Part shown: positions 16,340 through 25,368 of the stretch, piece by piece
Layout: each line of letters starts with the position of its first letter
Numbering within the stretch: the first letter of the stretch is position 1
Assembly: GCA_000171835.1 (NCBI GenBank)
Contig: ABHC01000015.1
Span: forward strand, 1-64,000
Source of the DNA: an alpha proteobacterium BAL199
GTDB lineage: Bacteria > Pseudomonadota > Alphaproteobacteria > Thalassobaculales > Thalassobaculaceae
Length of the DNA: 64,000 nt
Direction of reading: 5' to 3'
The notes under the pieces: model-generated
Databases searched by the model: none
Seen by the model: only the letters and a program-made list of their open reading frames with translations
Told to the model about the DNA's origin: nothing
Program-made: the position numbers and the translations under genes

Positions 16340-17913
16340 AGGCTGTTGCAGAATCACCGGTTCCACCGACGATCTCCGCTTGACCCACTGACGGGGTCCT
16401 GATTCCGTTGGGAGAGGCAATTTGAAGGGGGGGGAGATGGCAAATTTTTACCGAGAACCAGATCGTAGGCAGCGGTTTCTTCTGCCGGTGGACATGGCGG
16501 ATTGGGTTCCGGACACAGACCTCGTGCACCTTCTTCTGGATGCCGTGGGTTTGATGGATCTATCGGCATTCGAGACGCACTACCGGAAGCGTGGGTCGGG
16601 AGCGCCACCGTTCGCGCCGAGGATGATGGTTAGTCTCCTTGTTTATGCGTATGCGAACGGGCAACGCTCAAGCCGCAAGATCGAGCGCCTGTGCGTGCGG
16701 GATGCTGGGTTTCGGACGATCGTGTGCGCCGAGGTTCCCGACCACAGCGTGATAGCGCGGTTCCGCAAGCGGCACCGGGGCGACCTGGAGACCCTGTTCG
16801 TGGAGGTCCTGAAGCTGTGTCATGCGGCGGGGCTGGTGCGGTTGGGCGTGGTGGCGCTGGATGGGACCAAGGTGAAGGCAAATGCGTCGCTTGCGGCGAA
16901 CAGACCTCGAAGTCCCTGGAGGCGGAGGTTGCCGCCATGCTGTCGGAGGCCGAGGCGATCGATGCCGCCGAGGACGGGATGTTCGGGGAGGGCCGAGGTG
17001 ACGATGTTCCCGTCGGGCTGAGGAAGCCGTCAGATCGGCTGTCCCGTCTTCGCTCCTGTCATGAACGTCTCTTGCGCGAAGCCGACCATCAACGGGTCGA
17101 GCAGCAGGAGAAGATCAACGCCCGGATTGCCGAGGAAAAGGCGAACGGAAAAGCCAAACGCGGGCGGAAGCCGAAGACAGCCGAGGCGGTTGTCAAGGAA
17201 GAGGCCAAGGCCAACGTGAGCGACCCGGACAGCCGGATCATGAAGAGCCGCAAGGGATATCTCCAGGGGTACAATGCCCAGGCGGTGGTGACGGCGGACC
17301 AGATCATCCTCGCCACCGATGTGACGAACCAGGCCAACGACGTTCGCCAACTGGCCCCGATGATTGCCCGGACCCTGACGATGATGGAGGCGGTGACCGG
17401 CGACGAGGCGGTGCTGGGGGTTGGCCTGTTTGACGCGGGCTATTGGTCTGACGAGAACGCGGCCACGGAAACAGCGGAATGCGAATACCTGATCGCCACC
17501 ACTAAGGATTGGAAGCAGCGCAAGGCGATGCGTGATGCTCCACCACCCCGGGGCCGTATACCCAGGGACATGAGTGCCCGTGACCAGATGGAGCGTAAGC
17601 TCCTGACCCAACGGGGCCGAAAACTTTACCGGCTGCGCGGCCAGACCGTGGAACCGGTGTTCGGGCAAATGAAGGAGACCCAGGGCGCAGACGGATTCAT
17701 GATGCGCGGGGAGCAGGAGACCCAGGGTGAATGGAACCTGCACTGCGCCGCCCACAACATCAAAAAACTACACTCGGAGTCCGTCCGCAGAGGAAGAAAG
17801 GGTGGAAAATGGCTCTTGAACTGAAGCAATTGGACAAGAAAAATGCCGTCTGAGGGCAAAATCACCGGATAGCTGCTTCATGCCGTCAAGCCAGACTCAT
17901 TCAGCAACAGGCT
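16340..17913 (+). mobile_element. IS1182-type insertion sequence, complete but frameshifted
   Basis: A 1574-base element. The left end, AGGCTGTTGCAGAAT (16340-16354), and the inverted right end, AGCCTGTTGCTGAAT (17913-17899), match at 13 of 15 positions. CCTAAG flanks both sides. The transposase belongs to the IS1182 group (IS1182-type DDE) and is split by a one-base frameshift. The element sits between a dehydrogenase gene and an amidohydrolase gene without interrupting either; it may have separated genes of one operon. Base composition is similar to the host. Confidence 0.8.
16437..17824 (+). pseudogene. IS1182-family transposase, frameshifted
   Basis: The first part, from the ATG at 16437 (GGGGGGGGAG before it), reads MANFYREPDRRQRFLLPVDM..., the usual N-terminus, through PDHSVIARFRKRH to GVVALDGTKVKANASLAANR, with the first DDE aspartate in ALDGTK. 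Near 16900-16910 the frame moves by -1 and the protein continues as KSLEAEVAAMLSEAEAID..., then GYNAQAVVTADQIILA, GVGLFDAGYWSDENA and VEPVFGQMKETQG, to the TGA at 17822-17824. The join matches one missing base around AACAGACCTCG. I see no slippery heptamer, so this is more likely decay or a sequence error than programmed frameshifting. Confidence 0.75.
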
Positions 17914-17919
17914 CCTAAG
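17914..17919. repeat. Right target-site duplication CCTAAG of the IS element
   Basis: Second copy of CCTAAG, directly after the right inverted repeat; pairs with 16334-16339. Confidence 0.6.
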
Positions 17920-17947
17920 CAACGAATTTAATCTGGAGGAGTCGATC

Positions 17948-19663
17948 ATGGCCGAGGACATCAGCCTCGTCGTCCGCAACGGCACCGTCGTCGACGGCAC
18001 CGGTGCCGCACCGTACGAGGCCGACGTGGCCCTGGCCGGCACCCGGATCGTCGAGATCGGCAAGGTTTCGGCACGCGGTACCGAAGAGATCGATGCCCGC
18101 GGCAAGCTGGTCACCCCCGGCTTCGTCGACATCCACACTCACTACGACGGCCAGGCGGTGTGGGACTCCCACCTCGCCCCGTCGGCATGGCACGGCGTGA
18201 CCACCGCGATAATGGGCAATTGCGGTGTCGGCTTCGCGCCCTGCAAGCCGGGCGACCGGGAGAAGCTGGTCGAGTTGATGGAAGGGGTCGAGGACATCCC
18301 CGCCCCAGTCATGCACGAAGGCCTGAACTGGCAGTGGGAAAGCTTCGGCGAATACCTGACGGCGCTTGAGGGCAACCCGCGCGACATCGACATCGGCGCC
18401 CTGCTGCCGCATGCGGCGGTCCGGGTGTTCGTGATGGGCGAACGGGCGATCCGCCACGAGGCGGCGACCGCCGAAGACATTGTCCAGATGCGCGCCATCA
18501 CCGCCGATGCGGTGCGGCAGGGCGCATTCGGCTTCTCGACCTCGCGGACCATCAGCCACAAGAGCCTGAAGGGTGACTACACGCCGACCTTGCGGGCCCA
18601 TGAGGACGAGTTGACAGGAATCGCGCTCGGCATGTCCGATGCCGGTGCCGGATTCCTGGAAATCGTGTCCGACTGGAACGCCCCGGATGCGGCGACCGAG
18701 TTTGGCCTGCTGCGCCGGGTGATCGAGGCGAGCGGCCGCACAGCGGTGTTCTCACTGACCCAACGCCACGACCGCACCACGACCTGGAAGGAACTGCTGG
18801 GTCTTGCCGACAATGCGATCCGCGACGGTGTCTCGATCCGGCCGGTGGTGGCACCCCGCCCGATCGGCATCCTTCTCGGCCTCGAAGGCAGCCAGAACCC
18901 ATTCTCCGGGACGCCATCGTACAAGAGCATCGCGGCCAAGCCACTCGCCAAGCGGGTGGCGATCATGCGCGATTCGGAGTTCCGCCGGCAGCTGCTGTCG
19001 GAAGACCCGGTCGCCGGCAGCACCTTCCCGCTGATCCATCGCATCGGCTACGCCCACATGTTCCGGTTCGGCAACCCGCCCTGCTACGAGCCGAAGCGCG
19101 AGGACTCGATCGTCGCGATCGCGGAGCGCGAAGGCCGGACGGCTCCGGAAGTCGCCTATGACATGCTGCTGGAGGACGAAGGGCGCGGGTTCATCTATTC
19201 GCCGCTGGTCAACTACGCCAGCTACGACATGTCCACCCCGGAGACCATGCTGGCCGACCGCAACACCATCATGGGCCTTGGCGACGGTGGCGCCCATGTC
19301 GGCTTCATCCTGGATGCCGGCTTCCCGACATGGATGTTCAGCTATTGGGGCCGCGAGCGCGGGCGTTTCGAGGTGCCGGAGATCGTCCGCCGCCTCACCT
19401 CCGATCCGGCAAGCGCCGCCGGGCTTAACGATCGCGGCGTGATTGCACTCGGCAAAAAGGCCGACCTGAACGTCATCGACTACGACCGGGTCAGCTTCGG
19501 CCAGCCCTACGTCACCTTCGACCTGCCGGCCGGCGGTCGGCGGCTGTTGCAGAAGGCCCACGGCTACGACGCGACCATCGCGTCGGGCGTGGTCACCTAT
19601 CGCAACGGCGAGGCGACCGGCGCCCTGCCCGGCCGCCTGGTGCGTGGCCAGCGCGCCGGGTAA
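17948..19663 (+). CDS. N-acyl-D-amino-acid deacylase-type amidohydrolase
   Basis: 571 residues, preceded by CTGGAGGAG. It belongs to the amidohydrolase superfamily, D-aminoacylase branch. Residues about 60-72 read FVDIHTHYDGQAVWD, with the metal-binding HxH. GVTTAIMGNCGVGFAPC provides the cysteine that is typical of D-aminoacylases. GDGGAHVGFILDAGFPTWM carries the metal-binding aspartate region, and VIALGKKADLNVIDYDRV is the usual C-terminal beta-sandwich entry. It hydrolyses N-acyl-D-amino acids, hydantoin-like rings or related amides in the cytoplasm. The IS element lies directly upstream and may have altered its expression. Confidence 0.85.
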   Translation: MAEDISLVVRNGTVVDGTGAAPYEADVALAGTRIVEIGKVSARGTEEIDARGKLVTPGFVDIHTHYDGQAVWDSHLAPSAWHGVTTAIMGNCGVGFAPCKPGDREKLVELMEGVEDIPAPVMHEGLNWQWESFGEYLTALEGNPRDIDIGALLPHAAVRVFVMGERAIRHEAATAEDIVQMRAITADAVRQGAFGFSTSRTISHKSLKGDYTPTLRAHEDELTGIALGMSDAGAGFLEIVSDWNAPDAATEFGLLRRVIEASGRTAVFSLTQRHDRTTTWKELLGLADNAIRDGVSIRPVVAPRPIGILLGLEGSQNPFSGTPSYKSIAAKPLAKRVAIMRDSEFRRQLLSEDPVAGSTFPLIHRIGYAHMFRFGNPPCYEPKREDSIVAIAEREGRTAPEVAYDMLLEDEGRGFIYSPLVNYASYDMSTPETMLADRNTIMGLGDGGAHVGFILDAGFPTWMFSYWGRERGRFEVPEIVRRLTSDPASAAGLNDRGVIALGKKADLNVIDYDRVSFGQPYVTFDLPAGGRRLLQKAHGYDATIASGVVTYRNGEATGALPGRLVRGQRAG

Positions 19664-19714
19664 ACCGGGAACTCGCCGGCACTCACGGCATCACGAATCA
19701 AGTGCGCGGCGCGC

Positions 19715-20593
19715 TCAGCCTTGTCCGCGGAACTTGAACCCGAAGGCGTCGCCGTGCCGGACGAAATGCCCGATCGACGGTGTCGGGAAATGGGCGCTGC
19801 AGATCAGGGTGTCGGTCTCGCAATACCGGTCCATGAAGGCGCGGCGGGTCGCGACCGCCAGTTCCTTGTCGAAATCCGGCTTGGCCACCAGATGCGGGTG
19901 GCGGCACTGCAGCAGGGTGTGGATCAGGTCACCGGACATCACCGCATCATGGCCATTCGAGGACAGGTGCACCGCGAAATGGTCGGGGGTGTGGCCCGGC
20001 GTCGGCATCAGTTGGATCCCGTCGGCAAAGGCGTGGTCGCTGGTAACCTGCACCACCTGGCCCGCCTCGACCACCGGCAGGACGCTGTCGGTCATGTAGG
20101 CGATCTCGGCCTTGGCGTGCTGGGTCTGCCAGTGCTCCAGTTCCTTGCCGGAGAACACGTAGCGGGCGTTCGGGAACGTCGGAACCCAGCGACCGTTCTC
20201 CAGCCTGGTGTTCCAGCCGACATGGTCCGGGTGCAGATGAGTGCACATGACGTAGTCGATGTCCGCGACCCCGACACCGGCACGCGCCAACCCGTCCATG
20301 TAATGGGTGTCGTCCTTCTGGTGCCAGTTCGGCCGGGTCGGTCGGTCCTTGTGGTTGCCGACGCAGCTGTCAATCAGGATGGTGTGGCGGCCATCGCGGA
20401 CCAGGTAGGACTGCATCGGGAAGATCAGCAGCCCGGACGCCGGATCCAGGCTCCGCGGCTCCAGCCAATGGCGGTTCTCCTCCAGCAATTCCTTGGTCAG
20501 GGTCGGCAGGAAGTCGAACGGATCGAAGCCAGGCAGGTTCTGCTCCAGGATCCGGTCGATCCGGATGTCGCCGACGGCGAAGCTGAGCGTCAT
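19715..20593 (-). CDS. MBL-fold metallo-hydrolase
   Basis: 292 residues. The metallo-beta-lactamase metal motif is THLHPDHVGW, with ligands H119, H121, D123 and H124. Later ligands are in PTPGHTPDHFAVHL, VMSGDLIHT and CSAHFPTPSIGH. No signal peptide is seen. The pattern is that of the large, poorly characterised lactonase/hydrolase group within the fold (AttM/quorum-lactonase-like in motif order, but not assignable). A hairpin at 20674-20711 separates it from the upstream permease gene, so it is probably transcribed on its own. Confidence 0.8.
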   Translation of the reverse strand: MTLSFAVGDIRIDRILEQNLPGFDPFDFLPTLTKELLEENRHWLEPRSLDPASGLLIFPMQSYLVRDGRHTILIDSCVGNHKDRPTRPNWHQKDDTHYMDGLARAGVGVADIDYVMCTHLHPDHVGWNTRLENGRWVPTFPNARYVFSGKELEHWQTQHAKAEIAYMTDSVLPVVEAGQVVQVTSDHAFADGIQLMPTPGHTPDHFAVHLSSNGHDAVMSGDLIHTLLQCRHPHLVAKPDFDKELAVATRRAFMDRYCETDTLICSAHFPTPSIGHFVRHGDAFGFKFRGQG

Positions 20594-20673
20594 GGGTTGC
20601 TCCCGCAGATGGTGCTGTGCGCATTGGGAGTGTCAGCCGCGCCTGGAACGAGTGCAACCGCAAGCGTTAACCG

Positions 20674-20711
20674 GGCCGGTACCCCCACCCAATCTTGGGC
20701 AGATACCGGCC
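20674..20711 (-). terminator. Two-tier hairpin after the permease gene
   Basis: The outer stem is GGCCGGTA (20674-20681) with TACCGGCC (20704-20711); the inner stem is CCCAA (20688-20692) with TTGGG (20695-20699). It lies 5 bases past the stop of the minus-strand permease gene and 80 bases before the MBL start, so it probably terminates the ArsR-permease transcript. No T run is seen. Confidence 0.5.
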
Positions 20712-20716
20712 TGAGA

Positions 20717-21742
20717 TCATACGATCGCGCCGTAGATCAACCCCATCGCGAACGCGCCGCAGAAGGCGAAGCCGAGATAGGCGGCAAACACCGGCGGTCG
20801 GGCCAGTGCCCACACCGCGATCGCCGCCGGGATCGAGCTGACGCCGCCGGCCAGCAAGAACGCCATCCCGGCACCCGGTGCCATGCCCTGCTCGATCAGA
20901 CCGCTGACCAGCGGCAGGGCCGCGTAGCCGTTGAGATAGGCCGGCACGCCGACGGCGGTGGCGCCGAGCACCGTCATCCAGCCGCTGCCGCCGATCGCCG
21001 AGCTGACCAGTTCACCCGGCACATAGGCCAGCATCAGGCTTTCCAGGAAGAACGCGACCGCCAGCCATTTCCCCAGGAACAGCGCATTGTCGAGTGCGTT
21101 CTTGGCGAACTTCTGGCGGCGCGCCGGTTCATCCCAGAACCGCCACGCCACCTGCTTGGTGCTGCGAACGGTCGATCCGGCGCAGCCGCCGTTGCCGACA
21201 CCTTCGCGCAGCGGATCGGCGAACCATCCCGCCCGGCCGAGCAGCAGGGTGCTGAATCCGCCGAGCAGACCGATCGCGATCGCCGAAACCGTCTTGAACA
21301 CCGCGAACCCGGTCCCGAGCGTGCCTGCGGTCAGCAGGAACATCGACGGGTCCATCAGCGGCGACGCCAGCCAGAACGCCATGACCGGGGCCAGCGGTAC
21401 GCCCATCGCCAGCAGGGCCGCGATCAGCGGGATCACCCCACACGAGCAGAACGGCGACAGCGCCCCCATCAGCCCCGCCAGCAGCACCATGGTCGGCAGA
21501 TTGCCGGTGAACGCCCGGGCGATCAGCGCGTCGGCCCCGCTGGCCTTGGCGTAAGCGGCGACCCCGATCGAGAGTGCCAGGAACAACGACACCCCGACCA
21601 GCGCATCGCCGGTGAACCTCAGGCTTTCGACTGCCTGGGCCGGCGCCAGCAGCGCCAGCAAGGCAAGCGCCAATGCGGCGGCCAGCAGGACTGGGTCGAC
21701 CCGTCCGGCGAGTCGCCGTGTAGCCAATGCGATTTCGGTCAT
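20717..21742 (-). CDS. YraQ/ArsP-type permease (DUF318 family)
   Basis: 341 residues with about ten hydrophobic helices. The family signature GALSPFCSCGVIPLIAAL is present, with C99 and C101; a second conserved segment is MAFWLASPLMDPSMFLLTAG. Characterised relatives export organoarsenicals (ArsP) or copper and zinc (the SO_0444 type). A cytoplasmic loop (about 175-215) separates the two halves. It is 50 bases downstream of an ArsR-family repressor gene on the same strand, with a dyad in the gap, which supports metal- or metalloid-controlled efflux. The ion cannot be fixed from sequence. Confidence 0.82.
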   Translation of the reverse strand: MTEIALATRRLAGRVDPVLLAAALALALLALLAPAQAVESLRFTGDALVGVSLFLALSIGVAAYAKASGADALIARAFTGNLPTMVLLAGLMGALSPFCSCGVIPLIAALLAMGVPLAPVMAFWLASPLMDPSMFLLTAGTLGTGFAVFKTVSAIAIGLLGGFSTLLLGRAGWFADPLREGVGNGGCAGSTVRSTKQVAWRFWDEPARRQKFAKNALDNALFLGKWLAVAFFLESLMLAYVPGELVSSAIGGSGWMTVLGATAVGVPAYLNGYAALPLVSGLIEQGMAPGAGMAFLLAGGVSSIPAAIAVWALARPPVFAAYLGFAFCGAFAMGLIYGAIV

Positions 21743-21754
21743 CGTCCTTCTCCG

Positions 21755-21770
21755 TTATTCCTAGAATATT
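21755..21770. promoter_or_regulatory. Candidate ArsR operator before the permease gene
   Basis: TTATTC-CTA-GAATATT lies in the 50-base gap between the ArsR and permease genes. The arms ATTC/GAAT match those of a second dyad upstream of arsR (22154-22168). Confidence 0.45.
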
Positions 21771-21792
21771 CGACATAAATCAGCAAAAAAAC

Positions 21793-22116
21793 TCAAGCCG
21801 CATCGCTCTCCGCGTCGCAGCGGTCGGCACCAGCGTCGGCGCAGCACTCGCGGGTCAGGAAACCGAGGGTCTCCTCCATCGCCGGGTAGTGTGCGTGGCA
21901 GTACAGAGTGGTCCCATCGCGCTGCTGGTAGACCAGCCCGACACCAATCAGCTTGTGCAGATGGTGCGACAGGGTCGACCGCGCGGTTCCAGTGCGCCGC
22001 TGAACCTCGCCGACCGGCAAGCCGTCTCGACCGGCCCGGACCAGAATCCGGAACACTTCCAGCCGGGTCTCGTTGCCCAGCGCCTCAAGACGCGATGCGG
22101 TGATCTTTGTGTCCAT
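21793..22116 (-). CDS. ArsR-family metal-responsive repressor
   Basis: 107 residues from the ATG at 22116. The winged helix-turn-helix reads RLEALGNETRLEVFRILVRAG, then VGEVQRRTGTARSTLSHHL and LHKLIGVGLVYQQRDGTTLYC. The C-terminal tail carries CC at 91-92 and C100 (TRECCADAGADRCDAE), which could be a metalloid-binding site; some alphaproteobacterial ArsR proteins have a similar tail. It is the first gene of a two-gene unit with the permease and probably represses it. Similar dyads before both genes are candidate operators. The frame is open farther upstream, but that part does not look coding. Confidence 0.88.
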   Translation of the reverse strand: MDTKITASRLEALGNETRLEVFRILVRAGRDGLPVGEVQRRTGTARSTLSHHLHKLIGVGLVYQQRDGTTLYCHAHYPAMEETLGFLTRECCADAGADRCDAESDAA

Positions 22117-22153
22117 GCCGTCAATGTAGGTCCGTCCGGACCAGCGATCAACC

Positions 22154-22168
22154 ATATTCCCAAGAATA
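22154..22168. promoter_or_regulatory. Candidate ArsR operator upstream of arsR
   Basis: ATATTC-CCAA-GAATA lies 38 bases upstream of the ArsR start, in the divergent region shared with the MFS gene. It resembles the dyad at 21755-21770 (spacer 4 here, 3 there), so one repressor could bind both. Confidence 0.45.
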
Positions 22169-22245
22169 CCGTTATATGAAATGACGGATCGATAATCCTC
22201 GCATGGACGCAGATGCCGGGGTCGTGAAAGGATGCCGATCCCGCC

Positions 22246-23466
22246 TTGCCGGAGTCCGGTCCGTTGCCCGCTGTCCCCTCGCTCGCGTCGCCTGCCCGCA
22301 CCGTGATGGCTCTCGCTTTCGCCGAGACCATCATCTGGGCCGGCGTGTTCTACATTTTCCCTGCCCTGCTGGCGCATTGGGAGGCCGATCTCGGCTGGTC
22401 GAAGACCACGTTGTCGGGTGCCTTCACTGCCTCGCTCATCACCTCGGCCCTGTGCGCCCCGATCGCCGGTCGATTGATCGACGCCGGCTATGGCCGATTG
22501 CTCCTGACCGGCGGAGCCGCCTGCGCCGGCGTTCTGATCGGACTTGTCAGTCTGGTGCAGGTGTCCTGGCAGTTCTATGCACTTTGGATCGCCCTCGGCG
22601 CCTGCATGGCCTGCGCGCTGTACGAGCCGTGCTTCGCGTTTCTAACTCGGACACGCGGCGGCGATGCGCGCCGGGCAATCACGCGGATCACCTTGATTGC
22701 CGGTCTTGCCGGCACCGTATCCTTCCCGACCGCCAACCTGCTGGCTGAGTTGTATGGCTGGCGATCCGCGACCACCGCCTTCGCGTTGGCGATCCTGCTG
22801 ATCGCGCTGCCGCTGTTTCGCTACGGCACCCGGCCGGTCGCCGCCAACGAGCCGGCAAGCAGCGCCCCGTCCGGTAGCAGCAACGACGAAGGACTGCGGG
22901 CCGCCATGCGCCGGCCGACCTTCTGGCTGTTGGCCGTCGCGTTCTCGATGATCGCCTTGACCCACGGTATCCTGATCACCCATCTGCTGCCGATGCTGGA
23001 CGAACGTGGCGTCTCGACCTCGGTCGCCGTTCTGGTCGCCTCCGGCATCGGGCCGATGCAGGTCGCGGGGCGGGTTGCGATGATGGCGATGGAGCGTCAC
23101 GTATCGATGAACACGGTGTGCGCCGTATCGTTCGTCTTCATGCTGGCGGCAGCGACCGCGCTGATCGGCGCCGGCGCGATCCCGCTTCTGCTGGTCGCCT
23201 TCGTGGTGCTTCAGGGTTCCGGCTACGGCGTGACCAGCATCACCCGACCGGTGGTGACCGCAAATCTGCTTGGCCGGACCGGCTTCGGCGCAATCTCCGG
23301 CGCGCTGGCCTTGCCGTTCATGGGAGCCACTGCAATCTCTCCGACCCTCGCAGCGGCGATCTGGACAGTCGGCGGCTACGATCTGGTCCGGCTGGCGGTG
23401 TTGGGGCTGGTCGGGGTCGGGGCGGCGAGTTTCGTGCTGGCGATCCTTTCCGCGCAGCGTCGATAG
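22246..23466 (+). CDS. MFS transporter
   Basis: 406 residues with about twelve membrane helices in two halves, joined by a loop near residue 200 (RPVAANEPASSAPSGSSNDEG). GRLIDAGYGRLLLTGG matches the MFS loop 2-3 motif. The frame opens with TTG at 22246; an ATG at 22306 (MALAFAETIIWAG) sits right before the first helix and is an alternative start. It is divergent from the arsR-permease unit and shares its promoter region, so co-regulation is possible. The substrate is unknown. Confidence 0.8.
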   Translation: MPESGPLPAVPSLASPARTVMALAFAETIIWAGVFYIFPALLAHWEADLGWSKTTLSGAFTASLITSALCAPIAGRLIDAGYGRLLLTGGAACAGVLIGLVSLVQVSWQFYALWIALGACMACALYEPCFAFLTRTRGGDARRAITRITLIAGLAGTVSFPTANLLAELYGWRSATTAFALAILLIALPLFRYGTRPVAANEPASSAPSGSSNDEGLRAAMRRPTFWLLAVAFSMIALTHGILITHLLPMLDERGVSTSVAVLVASGIGPMQVAGRVAMMAMERHVSMNTVCAVSFVFMLAAATALIGAGAIPLLLVAFVVLQGSGYGVTSITRPVVTANLLGRTGFGAISGALALPFMGATAISPTLAAAIWTVGGYDLVRLAVLGLVGVGAASFVLAILSAQRR

Positions 23467-23540
23467 TCTGCGCATCAACGAGCGATGCATCGCAGGTCCT
23501 GCTGCCATAAACTTCGGCAGATCATTGGCGGGAGGCCCAG

Positions 23541-24413
23541 ATGAACGCCCAACTCGACCGAGCCCAAGAGGATGTCGGCAACATCGTCCACCTTGAGCAC
23601 GTCAACCTGCTGATCCCCGACCAGCGGCTCGCTATCGTGTTCTACGTGGTCGGCCTCGGCCTGACCCGCGACCCGTATCTGATGGTCGGTGTCACCAACA
23701 TGTGGGTGAACATCGGCCGCAGCCAGATTCACCTGCCGTCACGCCAGCCGGTCGCCCAGCGGCTGCGCGGTACGATTGGCCTGATCCTGCCGGACCTCGA
23801 CCGAGCTGAACGGTCGCTGGCGAGTGTGCGCACCGACCTCGCCGGCACCGCGTTCGGCTTCAAGCGCGTCGATGGAGCCCTTGAGGTGACCTGCCCCTGG
23901 GGCAACCAGTTCCGCTGCCACGCGCCCGATCCGAATTTCGGAGCCATCGACCTCGGCATGCCTTATGTCGACTTCGCTGTGCCGGCCGGTACCGCCGATC
24001 GGATCGCCGCGTTCTACGAAGCGATTCTCGGTGCTCCGTCGCGGGTCGACGAGGTCGACGGCGTGGCCTGCGCGCACGTGCACACGGGCGTTCATCAGAC
24101 ACTGCGGTTCCGGGAAAGCACCGTCGAGCAGCCCGACTATGACGGGCATCACGTCGCGATCTACATTGCCGACTTCTCGTCGCCGTACCGCAAGTTGCTG
24201 GACCGCAATCTGGTATCGGTGGAGACCGGCCAGCATGAATGGCGGTTTCAGGATATCGTCGATCTGCAAAGCGGCGAGACCCTGTTTACCGTCGAGCACG
24301 AAGTGCGCAGCCTGACCCACCCGCTGTTCGCCCGACCGCTGGTCAATCGCAATCCCGACCAGACCCAGCCAGCCTACGCTCGAGGTCTCGACCGCTTTGC
24401 CGGAAGAGCCTGA
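23541..24413 (+). CDS. VOC (glyoxalase/dioxygenase fold) family protein
   Basis: 290 residues, start preceded by GGGAGGCCCAG. Two VOC modules are visible: VHLEHVNLLIPDQRLAIVFY (about 16-35) and GMPYVDFAVPAGTADRIAAF (about 138-157), each starting a beta-alpha-beta-beta-beta unit. Histidines and glutamates (H19, and E in LFTVEHEVRSL) could bind a metal, but the catalytic set is not clear. No function can be assigned beyond the fold. It is followed after 37 bases by an MBL hydrolase gene on the same strand. Confidence 0.75.
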   Translation: MNAQLDRAQEDVGNIVHLEHVNLLIPDQRLAIVFYVVGLGLTRDPYLMVGVTNMWVNIGRSQIHLPSRQPVAQRLRGTIGLILPDLDRAERSLASVRTDLAGTAFGFKRVDGALEVTCPWGNQFRCHAPDPNFGAIDLGMPYVDFAVPAGTADRIAAFYEAILGAPSRVDEVDGVACAHVHTGVHQTLRFRESTVEQPDYDGHHVAIYIADFSSPYRKLLDRNLVSVETGQHEWRFQDIVDLQSGETLFTVEHEVRSLTHPLFARPLVNRNPDQTQPAYARGLDRFAGRA

Positions 24414-24450
24414 TCCGCATTCGCATCGCCTATTCAGCAGGAGCCGATCC

Positions 24451-25266
24451 ATGACCGACACTCCCGGCGTTCCCGGTGGCGGCCGGCGCTCATCAGACGC
24501 CCTGCCGCCCGCCCATTCCTGGTTTGCGATCGAGTGGCACGCCAACGGGATCATGCGGATCTGGGAACCGCATGTGTCCCGGCTGTTGCGCGCTAACATC
24601 TTCCTGGTGAAGGGTCGCGATCGCGATCTGGTGGTCGACGCGGGCATGGGGATTGTCAGCCTGCGGGACTTCCTGCGCCCGTTCACCGACAAGCCGATCA
24701 CGCATCTGGTCACGCACAGCCATGTCGACCATGTCGGCTCATCGCACGAGTTCGGCGACGACCTGCTCATGCACACGGCCGAAGCCGCCATGCTGCGCAA
24801 TCCGCCGGATGACTGGCGGTTGAGCTTCGAGGAATACCCCGAAGACAAACGCCGCCGTCTCCAGGCTGCCGGCTTCGACACCACTGGCCTGCTGATCGCC
24901 GCGTTGCCGCACGAGGGGTTCGACTACCGCAACTGGCGCGTGCCCGGCGTCGCGCCAACCCGCCTGGTCGACGAGGGCGACGTGGTGGACCTCGGCGACC
25001 GCCGCTTCGAGGTCATGCATACTCCGGGGCACTCGCCGGGATCGATCAGTCTGTGGGAACCGGCTTCCGGAACGCTGATCGGCGGTGACGCCATTTACGA
25101 CGGCCTGCTGATCGACACGCTCCCGGACAGCGATCGCAGCGCCTACTGTGTGACCATGGAGCGTCTGAGATCGGTCCCCGCGACGGTCGTTCACGGCGGT
25201 CATCGCGAGAGTTTCGGCGCATCAAAGCTCAAAAAGCTTTGTGATGACTACCTGAGCACATTCTGA
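24451..25266 (+). CDS. MBL-fold hydrolase
   Basis: 271 residues from the ATG at 24451, with CAGCAGGAG before it. The metal motif THSHVDHVGSSHEFG gives ligands H89, H91, D93 and H94. MHTPGHSPGSISLW and LIGGDAIYDGLL supply the second set, and VVHGGHRESFG the last histidine. No signal peptide. The sequence resembles glyoxalase II-like and alkyl-sulfatase-like MBL proteins in motif order, but the substrate is unknown. It follows the VOC gene closely and is separated by about 100 bases from the Pot-type ABC operon. Confidence 0.8.
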   Translation: MTDTPGVPGGGRRSSDALPPAHSWFAIEWHANGIMRIWEPHVSRLLRANIFLVKGRDRDLVVDAGMGIVSLRDFLRPFTDKPITHLVTHSHVDHVGSSHEFGDDLLMHTAEAAMLRNPPDDWRLSFEEYPEDKRRRLQAAGFDTTGLLIAALPHEGFDYRNWRVPGVAPTRLVDEGDVVDLGDRRFEVMHTPGHSPGSISLWEPASGTLIGGDAIYDGLLIDTLPDSDRSAYCVTMERLRSVPATVVHGGHRESFGASKLKKLCDDYLSTF

Positions 25267-25368
25267 CGAAAATTTGACCTTGCGCGCCCCCTGATCAAAG
25301 GTGCAGCATTCCTTCAGTCGAATATCCGCGTGTGCAATGCGGACCGCAGAACAGCATGGCGAAACGGT

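Noticed and set aside
16890-16915. Programmed frameshift in the IS1182-type transposase
   Set aside because: No A6G-like slippery heptamer or clear stimulatory hairpin at the join, and this family is not known for it; a one-base loss is simpler.
19721-21778. 685-codon open frame on the plus strand over the MBL and permease genes
   Set aside because: Spans two genes and their intergenic hairpin in antisense; composition is that of a shadow frame.
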